From assembly GCA_964465155.1 (NCBI GenBank), contig CAYXIH010000052.1, positions 1 through 16,219 of the forward strand: a stretch of DNA of 16,219 nucleotides, given 5' to 3'. This DNA is from Spiro-02 sp964465155. Lineage in GTDB: Bacteria; Spirochaetota; Spirochaetia; Sphaerochaetales; Sphaerochaetaceae. The notes beneath the pieces are model-generated. The model saw nothing but the letters and a program-made list of their open reading frames with translations. It was not told the origin of the DNA and did not search any database. A program made the translations under genes and the position numbers. Shown here one piece after another: positions 7,429-14,535 of the stretch (position 1 is its first letter; the number at the start of each line of letters is the position of its first letter).

Positions 7429-8539
7429 CTTCTCCAAGGTCAAGAAAGTCGTCCTGAAGATTGGTACGAACCTCCTTTCAGCCAAGGATGGTATTGACGA
7501 GCAGTGCATCGAGAGGATTGTCTTCCAGATCGCCACGCTGATGGAGCGTGGGTATCAGGTGCTCCTTGTCAGCTCCGGTGCTATTGGCATGGGAGCCAAG
7601 GAGCTTGGGATCAAGACAGCTGTCAAGCAGGTGGCGATGCGCCAGGCATGCGCCGCAATTGGACAGCCGATCCTCATGTATTCATACAGGGTGGCGTTCA
7701 AGCGGCACAAGATCATCTGTTCGCAGGTGCTCCTCACCCGCAAGGAGATGAACAACCGGCATACCTACGTGAACCTGCGCAACTCAGTCGAGACGCTGCT
7801 GGACCTTGGCGTCGTTCCCATTTTCAATGAGAACGATACCGTGAGCACGGCTGAAATCGGATCTGCATTTGGTGACAACGACAGGATGAGCGCCATGGTG
7901 GCCTCAAAGATAGATGCTGACCTGCTGGTGATCCTCACCGATATCGACGGGGTGTATACCGGCAATCCAAAGCAGTGTCCGGATGCAAAATTGCTCCCGG
8001 ACATCGAGGTCTTGGACGAACAGGTCATGTCGTACGCAGGAGGTGCGGGCAGCACCTTCTCCACTGGTGGCATGAAGACAAAGATCCTTGCTGCCAAGAT
8101 AGCAGCGGTCGCTGGATGTGGCTCGATCATAGCCAGTGGCTATGAGGACAATGCGTTGGTGCGGATCTTGGAAGGGGAGGAGCTCGGAACCTATATCCAC
8201 CCTGCCAAGCGGCTGTCCCAGCGTGCCCGTTGGATCCTCAACAACTCCCACTTGGGGAGCATCAGCATCGATGCAGGGGCAGTGCGTGCCCTCCGTTCCC
8301 ACAAGAGCCTGCTTCCTTCGGGACTACTGTCTGTCGAAGGTATCTTTGAAGAAGGCGATGTGATCCAAGTCAAAGATGCCGATGGTGTTGTGTTTGCAAA
8401 GGCTGTGCCGTACTTCAACAGCACTGATTTGTCCAAGTTGGTAGGTCGCAAGAGTTCCGAGATTGCCGCAATCGTAGGGTCGGGACACAAGGAGATGGTG
8501 TTCCGTCCGGAGGATTTGGTGTTTATTGATGCAGAATAA
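7415..8539 (+). CDS. proB: Glutamate 5-kinase (gamma-glutamyl kinase)
   Basis: ProB phosphorylates L-glutamate with ATP, the committed and normally proline-inhibited step of proline synthesis. The 374-aa protein has an amino-acid kinase domain (about residues 8-255) with VVLKIGTNLL (12-21), SSGAIGMGAKELG (53-65), VPIFNENDTVS (134-144), FGDNDRMSAMVA (152-163) and STGGMKTKI (216-224). A C-terminal PUA domain follows (about 275-365). This is the full-length two-domain form. ATG at 7415 is chosen because GAGGAGG (7402-7408) is 6 nt upstream and the kinase domain begins at once. An in-frame extension back to 7307 would only re-read the proA tail. The start overlaps proA by 14 bp, and the end overlaps the next gene by 11 bp. 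The order proA-proB is the reverse of the common proBA. Confidence 0.97.
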   Translation: MAKRDFSKVKKVVLKIGTNLLSAKDGIDEQCIERIVFQIATLMERGYQVLLVSSGAIGMGAKELGIKTAVKQVAMRQACAAIGQPILMYSYRVAFKRHKIICSQVLLTRKEMNNRHTYVNLRNSVETLLDLGVVPIFNENDTVSTAEIGSAFGDNDRMSAMVASKIDADLLVILTDIDGVYTGNPKQCPDAKLLPDIEVLDEQVMSYAGGAGSTFSTGGMKTKILAAKIAAVAGCGSIIASGYEDNALVRILEGEELGTYIHPAKRLSQRARWILNNSHLGSISIDAGAVRALRSHKSLLPSGLLSVEGIFEEGDVIQVKDADGVVFAKAVPYFNSTDLSKLVGRKSSEIAAIVGSGHKEMVFRPEDLVFIDAE

Positions 8540-9446
8540 TTATAGGCTTTATCACCGTAGGCAGGATTTGGGCAAGATCATCGGGCAACTCCACAGAGAG
8601 GAGCAGCTTGCAGTCGGTATTTTGGACATTGGAACGATCGAAGAGCTTGAGACATGCGTGCAGTGGTATGTGAAGAACATGAACTGCTGTCTGCATGTGC
8701 TTACCCAGGAAGACCGTATCCAGGTGGCCGACATGCAGGAACGGTGGCCCGAGGTGACTTGGATAGTTTTTAATTCAGTAACCACCTTGGGCGAGCGCAT
8801 CAACGTATTGGCCAATGAATGCTTCACCACCTATTTCATGGTGGTCCGCTCGGACTTGGAGCTCATGCGTTTTGAAGGTGCCCAGGTAATGGGGACCATG
8901 AGCCGTGCGGAACACCCTGTGATCCTGACTCCGGTGCTGACGAATATGCTCCATGAGGTGCTTCCAACCATACGGGCACCGCATCTCAAGCGCAAGGAGC
9001 TCGATCCCTTGTCGTTCTTCCCCACAGCCGGTACAACCACTACGTTGTATCCCTTCCAGGGTATTGGAATCTATGACAGGGCATTGTTCCAGCGACTGAG
9101 GGGCTATGACGAGCAGATCATCAGCAACTATTGGCAGTGCCTGGATTTTGGGGCACGGTGCTGGCTATATGGGTACAAGATCACATGCAATCCTATTTTT
9201 GCAATGGAGTTCTCCGGCAGGCAGTCGGTCATCGAAGACCGCAGCGAGCAACCGGGTGTTGAGCGTTGCTATACCAAGCTGCTCTCAGTGCGCCAGGTCA
9301 ATGGGAAGAACTTCGTCAAGAAGTGGAACAGGAAGATTGACCGCCAGCTGTTTGCTGACGAAGTGAAACAGCGCCTTGCTGTATTGTACAAGACCGACTT
9401 TACCCTCCTGATCCAAGATTGGCGCAATCCACAGGAGCAAGGATGA
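8529..9446 (+). CDS. Unrecognised protein, possibly a divergent GT-A (family 2-like) glycosyltransferase
   Basis: I do not recognise this 305-aa protein with certainty. It has no signal peptide or membrane segment, so it should be cytosolic. Two stretches hint at a GT-A glycosyltransferase fold. TTYFMVVRSDLEL (100-112) resembles the strand leading into a DxD-type site, though the motif is SDLE rather than DxD. GYDEQIISNYWQCLDFGARCW (192-212) followed by YGYKI resembles the acceptor-side YDE...D..R..GY region of family 2 enzymes. The C-terminus is basic (FVKKWNRKIDRQ, 262-273). It begins within the last codons of proB (11-bp overlap; GGAGGA at 8509-8514 is rather far, 14 nt), and its stop overlaps the amidase start as ATGA. 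Coupling with a cell-wall amidase gene makes an envelope-glycan role possible, but this is inference. An in-frame TTG at 8526 would add one residue. Confidence 0.85.
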   Translation: MQNNYRLYHRRQDLGKIIGQLHREEQLAVGILDIGTIEELETCVQWYVKNMNCCLHVLTQEDRIQVADMQERWPEVTWIVFNSVTTLGERINVLANECFTTYFMVVRSDLELMRFEGAQVMGTMSRAEHPVILTPVLTNMLHEVLPTIRAPHLKRKELDPLSFFPTAGTTTTLYPFQGIGIYDRALFQRLRGYDEQIISNYWQCLDFGARCWLYGYKITCNPIFAMEFSGRQSVIEDRSEQPGVERCYTKLLSVRQVNGKNFVKKWNRKIDRQLFADEVKQRLAVLYKTDFTLLIQDWRNPQEQG

Positions 9447-10189
9447 GGCGACTGGCTGTATTCCTCCTCCTGTTGGCATGCTCGTTTGCAGCATTCGCCA
9501 ACACCCCCTTTGCCCAGAGGGTCGGATTGGTGGTGCTCGATGCCGGCCATGGGGGAAATGATCCTGGGGCTCTGGCATCCTGGTCATTTGCACAATCAAT
9601 GGAGGAGAAGAGCTTCACCCTCGACATTGCGAAACGGGTGCGGGGAATCCTTGCTGTCGAGGCACCCTCCCTGGAGGTGGTGCTCACTCGATCGGATGAC
9701 ACCTTCGTCAGCCTGCAAGATCGTTCTGCGATTGCAGTTGCAGCAGAGCCACCTGTCGGCACGAGTGCCATCTTTGTCTCCATCCATGCAAATTCAGCTG
9801 CAGCTTCCTCTGCCAGTGGATATGAACTGTTGATCAAGCCAATGGCAAACAAAGTCGGTATCCTGGGCGCTGACAGCCCTCTCTCGGCTGCCGCCCGTTT
9901 TTCCCAGTTCTCCAATACAGCCCTGAACCGGCAGCTGAACCAAGGCAATGCCTTGCTTGCGACAACGCTTGAGGATTCCCTAGAACGGGCATTCCCATCT
10001 GCAAGGAACAGGGGAGTGAAGGAGACGGAGATCTATGTGCTGAACAATAGCCGTATGCCGTCGGTGCTGATAGAAGTCGGATTCCTCTCCAATGAAGCGG
10101 ATGCAAGGAACCTGTCCCTTCCTTCATGGCGGCAGGAGATGGCGCGTGCCATCGCAACAGGAATACTGAAGCTCGCCAATCCAAGCTAA
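9443..10189 (+). CDS. Secreted N-acetylmuramoyl-L-alanine amidase (Amidase_3 family)
   Basis: This zinc hydrolase cleaves the bond between N-acetylmuramic acid and L-alanine of peptidoglycan. The 248-aa precursor has a signal peptide (MRRLAVFLLLLACSFAAFA, likely cut after residue 19), so the enzyme acts outside the cytoplasm. Amidase_3 landmarks follow: VVLDAGHGGNDPGA (30-43, zinc ligand H36), EEKSFTLDIAKRV (E55 probable ligand), LTRSDDTFVSLQDRS (81-95), SIHANS (H115), and the catalytic-glutamate motif LIEVGFLSN (209-217, E211). The catalytic domain occupies nearly the whole mature protein, with no SPOR, LysM or AMIN domain. ATG 9443 overlaps the previous stop (ATGA) and has AGGAG (9433-9437) 5 nt upstream; a longer in-frame TTG start at 9419 would spoil the signal peptide. 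C13 could suggest a lipobox, but the preceding segment is too short. Last gene of the proA unit. Confidence 0.93.
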   Translation: MRRLAVFLLLLACSFAAFANTPFAQRVGLVVLDAGHGGNDPGALASWSFAQSMEEKSFTLDIAKRVRGILAVEAPSLEVVLTRSDDTFVSLQDRSAIAVAAEPPVGTSAIFVSIHANSAAASSASGYELLIKPMANKVGILGADSPLSAAARFSQFSNTALNRQLNQGNALLATTLEDSLERAFPSARNRGVKETEIYVLNNSRMPSVLIEVGFLSNEADARNLSLPSWRQEMARAIATGILKLANPS

Positions 10190-10208
10190 TTTGCCGATAC
10201 ATACAACA

Positions 10209-10240
10209 AGACCCCCAATCTGTATGGATGTTGGGGGTCT
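10209..10240. terminator. Strong hairpin between convergent amidase and pncB genes, probable bidirectional terminator
   Basis: AGACCCCCAA (10209-10218) and TTGGGGGTCT (10231-10240) form a perfect 10-bp GC-rich stem with a 12-nt loop. It lies 19 bases after the amidase stop and 23 bases beyond the pncB stop, where both convergent units need to end. Neither flank has a pure T run: plus strand CATTCTGTCT, minus strand TGTTGTATG. Efficiency is therefore uncertain. Confidence 0.7.
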
Positions 10241-10263
10241 CATTCTGTCTCAATACAACGTAA

Positions 10264-11703
10264 CTAGCGTCTGCGTCGGTTGGCGATGAGCAGGCTCATC
10301 TTCAGCTTCTTCAGGTCATGGGAGAGGCTGACCTTGTAGACGTGGGGGTTGATCTGCCGTTTGTAGGTCTTGTGCAGCGTCTGCAGGGACTTCTGTGCAA
10401 ACTGCTGGATCTCCACCAGGGTTGGGGCAGTCCCCACACGCTTGCCGTTGTCCATCTTGAGCGAGAGCAACGGCACGCACTTGGTATAGTCACCTGACTT
10501 CATCACAAAGAAGTCTGCCTCTGCGAACGGATGGTAGAATGTGTAGTCCTCGTCGGCAGCAAGACGTTCGTTCTCCAGCGTGATCAAGTCGGCCAAAGCA
10601 TTGTCCTCTGCATCAAAGAAACGCCATACCTGCTTGATATCCGGGTTGGTTGTTTTCTCAAAGCTGTTGGAGATCTTCATCGTTGGGATGTAGATTCCGT
10701 TGGCGTTGCATTTTGCACTAAGCTTGTAGACTCCGTTGAGCGAGCTTTGGGTTCCACCGGTCGTAAGATGGGTGCCGACACCCCAGCTGTCGATGGGTAC
10801 CTCGTCATGGACAAGGGTTTGGATGATCTCTTCGGTCAAGTCATTGGAGACACAGATGATTGCATCCTGCAGTCCCGCATCATCCAGTCTCTTGCGGATT
10901 GCACGTGAGAGGTAGGAGAGGTCTCCGCTGTCGATGCGTACGCCTATCTTCTTTCCCTTCTTCTGCATCTCCAAGCCTACTGTGATGGCATTCTCCAGAC
11001 CCGATCCCAGCGTGTCGTAGGTGTCGATCAGGAGAATCGCATTGTCTGGATAGAGCTTCACGAACTCGCGGAAGGATTCCAGTTCGCTGTCGAACGACAT
11101 GACCCAGCTATGGGCCATGGTTCCCGATACGGGGATGCCAAACTGTTTTCCCGCCAGGGTATTGCTGGTGCTGCAGGTGCCCCCCACGAACGAAGCTCTC
11201 GAGGCGGAGAGTGCACCATCTGCACCTTGGGCCCTGCGAAGACCGAATTCCATGATCTTCCCCCCCTCGGAAGCGATGAACATGCGAGAAGCCTTGGTTG
11301 CAATGAGGGTCTGGAAATTGAGGGTGTTCAACAAGAGCCCCTCGATGAGCTGGGCATCGATGAGGGTGGTCTGGACACGGACCAATGGTTCGCCTGGGAA
11401 CACGACCGTTCCTTCGTCCATTGCAAAGATCTGTCCGGTGAAACGGTACGTGCGCAGGTATTCGAGGAATCTCGGGTCAAACTGTCCCAACGATGTCAGG
11501 TATTGGATATCTTCCTCTGAGAAGGAGAGTTCCTCAAGCTTGTCGACCAGGTCATTGATCCCTGCAAAGACGGCATAGCCGCCGTTGAAGGGATTGGTCC
11601 TGTAGAACATGTCGAATACTGCCTGGGGGTTGTGGCCCGACAGGAAGTATCCCTGCATCATCGTCAGCTCATAGAAGTCAGTCGTCAGTGCAGAAATTCC
11701 CAT
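10264..11703 (-). CDS. pncB: Nicotinate phosphoribosyltransferase
   Basis: The enzyme joins nicotinate to PRPP with ATP hydrolysis, forming nicotinate mononucleotide in the NAD salvage (Preiss-Handler) pathway. The 479-aa cytosolic protein has TTDFYELTMMQGYF (7-20), EFGLRRAQG (152-160), the SGTMAHSW segment containing the probable phosphoacceptor H198, LLIDTYDT (224-231), RIDSGDLSYLSR (256-267) and the phosphate-binding GVGTHLTTGG (308-317). The length is that of the longer NAPRTase group common in Gram-positives and spirochaetes. The start at 11703 has GGGAGG 6 nt upstream. It lies 18 bp after serS on the same strand, so it is probably cotranscribed as the last gene of the trmL-proC-serS-pncB series. 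The tail is strongly basic (ANRRRR). The stop is followed by the hairpin shared with the amidase unit. Confidence 0.96.
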   Translation of the reverse strand: MGISALTTDFYELTMMQGYFLSGHNPQAVFDMFYRTNPFNGGYAVFAGINDLVDKLEELSFSEEDIQYLTSLGQFDPRFLEYLRTYRFTGQIFAMDEGTVVFPGEPLVRVQTTLIDAQLIEGLLLNTLNFQTLIATKASRMFIASEGGKIMEFGLRRAQGADGALSASRASFVGGTCSTSNTLAGKQFGIPVSGTMAHSWVMSFDSELESFREFVKLYPDNAILLIDTYDTLGSGLENAITVGLEMQKKGKKIGVRIDSGDLSYLSRAIRKRLDDAGLQDAIICVSNDLTEEIIQTLVHDEVPIDSWGVGTHLTTGGTQSSLNGVYKLSAKCNANGIYIPTMKISNSFEKTTNPDIKQVWRFFDAEDNALADLITLENERLAADEDYTFYHPFAEADFFVMKSGDYTKCVPLLSLKMDNGKRVGTAPTLVEIQQFAQKSLQTLHKTYKRQINPHVYKVSLSHDLKKLKMSLLIANRRRR

Positions 11704-11721
11704 GGTGTTCCTCCCGCCCGG

Positions 11722-12999
11722 TCAACGGGCGCCGATGGTTTCCTTGCCCATGTAGGGAACAAGCTTCTTGGGTACGCGGATAGTACCGTCTTCCATCTGG
11801 TGGTTTTCCAGAACGGCGACCATGGCCCTGGAGACAGCTACTGCAGTTCCGTTGAGCATGTGGACAAACTGTACCTTCCCATCATCATCCTTGTAGCGGA
11901 TGCCCAACGAACGGCTCTGGTAGTCTGTACAGTTGCTGGTGGAGGTCACTTCGCCATATTCGCCTTCATCACCACGGCCAGGCATCCAGGCTTCGATATC
12001 GAACTTCCTGTACGCTGGTGCACCCAAGTCACCGGTGCAGGTGTCAACGACGCGGTAGGCAAGCTCCAGGCCCTGGAAGATTTCCTCTTCGATGGCAAGC
12101 AGCTGCTCATGGAAGGCATCCGACTGGGATGGCTCGCAGAGGATGAACATCTCCAGCTTGGAGAACTGGTGGACACGGTACAATCCCTTGGAGTACTGGC
12201 CTGCGCCACCTGCTTCCCTGCGGAAACAATGGGAAAGGCCCGTCATCTTGATCGGGAGCTTCGACTTGTCCAGGATCTGGTTGCTGTAGTAGCCACCGAG
12301 GGTAATCTCCGCGGTTCCCACCAAGCAGGTGTCAGTTCCCTCGATGGTATAGATATTGCTCTCAGCTCCACGGGGATTGAAGCCGATGCCGTTGAGCACC
12401 TCCTCCTTGGCCACGTCTGGGGTGATGAAGGGGGTGAACCCATGCTTCATCACGATATCCATTGCATACCGCTCCAATGCAAGCTGCAGCAGGACGGCAT
12501 CGTTCTTGATGTAGTAGAACTTGGGACCGGATACGCGGGTAGCTGTATCAAAGTCGATGAGGTCCAGCTTTTCACCAATCTGCACGTGGTCCAGGGGCTT
12601 GAAGTCGAAATGGGGCTTCTCCCCCCAGAACTTGACGGCTGTGCTGTCCTTGTCTTCCTTGCCTACCGGAGCACTGGGATGGGCATAGTTGGGAATCGTG
12701 CGGCCCATGAGCTGGTATTGTGTCTCGATGTCGTTCAGTTCAGTCTCGACATTGGCAATCTGCTCCTTGACCGCCTTTCCCTCGGCGATCAGGAGTTGGC
12801 GCTGCTCGTTGTCCAGCTTCCCCTTCATCTTCTGTGCGTTCTCATTGCGGCGTGCACGAAGCCCCTCGGCCTCCTGCATCAGCGCCGAGCGCTTGTCCTG
12901 CAATGCAATGACGTCATCCACGTTGACGTTCATATACCTGTTGGTGATGTTCTGGGCGATTTCGTCTCTTCTCGCCTTCAGCTCTCTCAAGTCTACCAT
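11722..12999 (-). CDS. serS: Seryl-tRNA synthetase
   Basis: SerS charges tRNA-Ser (and the selenocysteine tRNA where present). The 425-aa class II synthetase begins with the long antiparallel coiled-coil arm (about residues 27-100, rich in R, E, K and Q) that contacts the tRNA long variable arm. The catalytic core follows: TAEITLGGYY (229-238), motif 2 around CFRREAGGAGQYSKG (258-272), SNCTDYQSRSLGIRY (355-369) for serine and ATP binding, and motif 3 LNGTAVAVSRAMVAVLENHQ (382-401). All are canonical and the length is normal. The start at 12999 has AGGA about 8 nt upstream. It is separated from proC by 116 bp holding a tandem repeat and from pncB by 18 bp. Confidence 0.98.
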   Translation of the reverse strand: MVDLRELKARRDEIAQNITNRYMNVNVDDVIALQDKRSALMQEAEGLRARRNENAQKMKGKLDNEQRQLLIAEGKAVKEQIANVETELNDIETQYQLMGRTIPNYAHPSAPVGKEDKDSTAVKFWGEKPHFDFKPLDHVQIGEKLDLIDFDTATRVSGPKFYYIKNDAVLLQLALERYAMDIVMKHGFTPFITPDVAKEEVLNGIGFNPRGAESNIYTIEGTDTCLVGTAEITLGGYYSNQILDKSKLPIKMTGLSHCFRREAGGAGQYSKGLYRVHQFSKLEMFILCEPSQSDAFHEQLLAIEEEIFQGLELAYRVVDTCTGDLGAPAYRKFDIEAWMPGRGDEGEYGEVTSTSNCTDYQSRSLGIRYKDDDGKVQFVHMLNGTAVAVSRAMVAVLENHQMEDGTIRVPKKLVPYMGKETIGAR

Positions 13000-13048
13000 G
13001 ATATGTTCCTATCCGTGCCTATTGCACGCTGTATCAGATTCGTAGATT

Positions 13049-13067
13049 TCCGGACATCATCCGGACA
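13049..13067. repeat. Tandem TCCGGACA pair / small hairpin upstream of serS
   Basis: TCCGGACA occurs at 13049-13056 and again at 13060-13067, so the copies are 11 bp apart, one DNA turn. Since TCCGGA is self-complementary, the same bases can also fold as a 6-bp stem with a CATCA loop. The position, about 50-68 bp before the serS start, suits either a paired protein site or an RNA hairpin ending or attenuating proC readthrough. No T run follows, which argues against a standard terminator. Confidence 0.4.
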
Positions 13068-13078
13068 CTCCCTATGAT

Positions 13079-13093
13079 GCGACAAACAGTCGC
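13079..13093. repeat. Inverted repeat in the proC-serS gap
   Basis: GCGAC-AAACA-GTCGC is a perfect 5-bp-arm inverted repeat lying 23 bases beyond the proC stop. It could be a weak RNA stem at the 3' end of proC mRNA. No poly-T tract follows on the minus strand, so I do not call it a terminator. Confidence 0.3.
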
Positions 13094-13115
13094 TGTGATG
13101 CAACCCTTGTCCCGG

Positions 13116-13919
13116 TCAAGATGCCGTTGCGGCAGCCTCCAATGTGCGTGATTTCTCCGCAGCCGCGCTTACCGCCTCCATGACGGTGGCATCGAACGCC
13201 CCTTCAGCCAACGCCTTCATTCCGGCGATGGTCGTTCCTCCGGCGGAGCAGACCATGGTCGCCAGGTCAACTGCACCTTTGCCCGTCTGCTGTTGCAAGG
13301 AGGCTGCACTGATGCACGTATCCCGTGCGATAGCCAAAGCTGTCGGGTAGGGGATTCCCTCGTCGACACCACCCATGGCCAAGGCATGGAAGAACTGGAA
13401 CACATAGGCGATGGCCGAGCCCGAGATCCCGATGAAGGCTGGGAAATCTTTCTCTGCCAGGGGGAATGCAGATCCGCATGAAGTGGCCACTGCATATGCT
13501 TGGTCGATGAACGGACGGTCCGCCTGCGGGTCGCTGGCAATGGCGGTGACGGCCTTGCCGACAGTAGCGGCGATGTTGGGCATGAACCTGATGACCTGGT
13601 GTGTGCCAAGCTCACGGGTAAGTACCGATAGGGGAACCCCTGCTGCAATTGAGATCCAATGCTTGTCAGCGCTTTCTGAATCCCGCAACGTCTGGTAGAG
13701 GGAGGGGAGGACCTGTGGCTTGACGGCCAACAGGAGGATGTCATTCTCTTTCACCAAGGAATTGAGGGATGGCTCTGCATGAGCCCCAAGTTTCTTGGCA
13801 AGACCTTCGCACAGTTCAGTGTTGGTGTCGTACAATGACACTTGCCATCCGTCGATCTTGCTGACTGACGTGGCGATGGCACTGCCCATGTTCCCACATC
13901 CAATGAATCCAATACGCAT
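13116..13919 (-). CDS. proC: Pyrroline-5-carboxylate reductase
   Basis: ProC reduces 1-pyrroline-5-carboxylate to L-proline with NAD(P)H, the last biosynthetic step. The 267-aa protein opens with the dinucleotide-binding Rossmann motif GFIGCGNMGSAIA (4-16), then LLLAVKPQVLPSL (62-74), ISIAAGVPLSVL (88-99), RFMPNIAATVG (111-121) and the C-terminal dimerisation and catalytic region GISGSAIAYVFQFFHALA and CSAGGTTIAG. Length is typical. The usual SPGGTT motif reads SAGGTT, with Pro replaced by Ala. ATG 13919 has AGGAGG 6 nt upstream. It lies 33 bp after trmL on the same strand. It completes the pathway with proA and proB, which are about 5 kb away in the opposite orientation. Confidence 0.96.
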   Translation of the reverse strand: MRIGFIGCGNMGSAIATSVSKIDGWQVSLYDTNTELCEGLAKKLGAHAEPSLNSLVKENDILLLAVKPQVLPSLYQTLRDSESADKHWISIAAGVPLSVLTRELGTHQVIRFMPNIAATVGKAVTAIASDPQADRPFIDQAYAVATSCGSAFPLAEKDFPAFIGISGSAIAYVFQFFHALAMGGVDEGIPYPTALAIARDTCISAASLQQQTGKGAVDLATMVCSAGGTTIAGMKALAEGAFDATVMEAVSAAAEKSRTLEAAATAS

Positions 13920-13952
13920 TCTCTTCCTCCTCGTTCCCTCAGTCGGCTGTTG

Positions 13953-14435
13953 CTAGAGCAGCAAGTCTGTCGTTTCCTGCAGGTTGGGAAAGTCCTGCTG
14001 GCGCATATATTCGTAGGCTGCTACAGCAACCGCGTTGGAGAGATTCAGCGAGCGTGCTTCGCTACGCATCGGGATCCGGACGCACCGCTGTTCATGTTCC
14101 TTCAGGAAATCCTCGTCGATGCCGGTGCTCTCCGGTCCGAACACCAGCCAGCACTCTTGTGGATACTGCACCTCATGGTATGCCATCGGTGCCTTCTTGG
14201 TGAAGAAGTAGAGGTCCTGGTCCCCATGCTCGGCCATGAACGCTGCACGGTCTGCGTGCTCGGTGACCTGCACCAACGGCCAGTAGTCAAGTCCTGCCCG
14301 GCGCAGGTGCTTCTCATCCAACGAATACCCCAACGGGTGCACCAGGTGCAGCTGGGCACCAATGGCGGCGCAGGTGCGGGCAATATTGCCGGTGTTCTGT
14401 GGAATTTCTGGTTCAAATAGTACGATATGCAGCAT
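13953..14435 (-). CDS. trmL: tRNA (cytidine/uridine-2'-O-)-methyltransferase, TrmL (YibK) type
   Basis: TrmL is a SPOUT-class enzyme that uses S-adenosylmethionine to methylate the ribose of the wobble base (position 34) of certain leucine tRNAs. The 160-aa product matches the minimal TrmL length and has the three knot motifs: EPEIPQNTGNIART (8-21), LVFGPESTGI (97-106) and IPMRSEARSLNLSNAVAVAA (121-140). The start is set at ATG 14435 because the homology begins there at once (MLHIVLFEPE). An in-frame extension to 14897 would only re-read the antisense of uppP. There is no clear Shine-Dalgarno sequence. It is first of a minus-strand series followed 33 bp later by proC and is divergent from uppP. 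Confidence 0.94.
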   Translation of the reverse strand: MLHIVLFEPEIPQNTGNIARTCAAIGAQLHLVHPLGYSLDEKHLRRAGLDYWPLVQVTEHADRAAFMAEHGDQDLYFFTKKAPMAYHEVQYPQECWLVFGPESTGIDEDFLKEHEQRCVRIPMRSEARSLNLSNAVAVAAYEYMRQQDFPNLQETTDLLL

Positions 14436-14441
14436 GGTGCT

Positions 14442-14471
14442 ACTGTACCACCGTATCCGTTGCCCTTGCAA
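14442..14471 (-). promoter_or_regulatory. Weak candidate promoter of trmL
   Basis: On the minus strand TTGCAA (14471-14466, 4 of 6) is 18 bp from TACAGT (14447-14442, 4 of 6). The -10 ends 6 bases before the trmL ATG, so transcription would begin at or next to the start codon. Both elements are only moderate matches. Confidence 0.3.
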
Positions 14472-14485
14472 GAAGGGGCGAGAGA

Positions 14486-14515
14486 TTGAATCTGTATCTC
14501 TTTGTAGTTTAGACT
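14486..14515 (+). promoter_or_regulatory. Candidate promoter of uppP
   Basis: TTGAAT (14486-14491, 4 of 6) is followed after 18 bp by TAGACT (14510-14515, 4 of 6). The start would be near 14522, right at the GGGAGAG ribosome binding site, so the leader is short. This is the best plus-strand pair in the gap, but moderate. Confidence 0.35.
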
Positions 14516-14535
14516 GGATTTGGGAGAGATGTTGC

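Noticed and set aside
11632..13077. A 481-codon plus-strand open frame antisense to serS and the start of pncB
   Set aside because: The minus strand holds an unmistakable seryl-tRNA synthetase with all class II motifs. The antisense frame is open only because of codon bias; its translation is low-complexity and lacks a ribosome binding site.
13000..13115. T-box leader upstream of serS
   Set aside because: The gap is too short for a T-box, and no T-box core sequence or terminator/antiterminator pair is visible.
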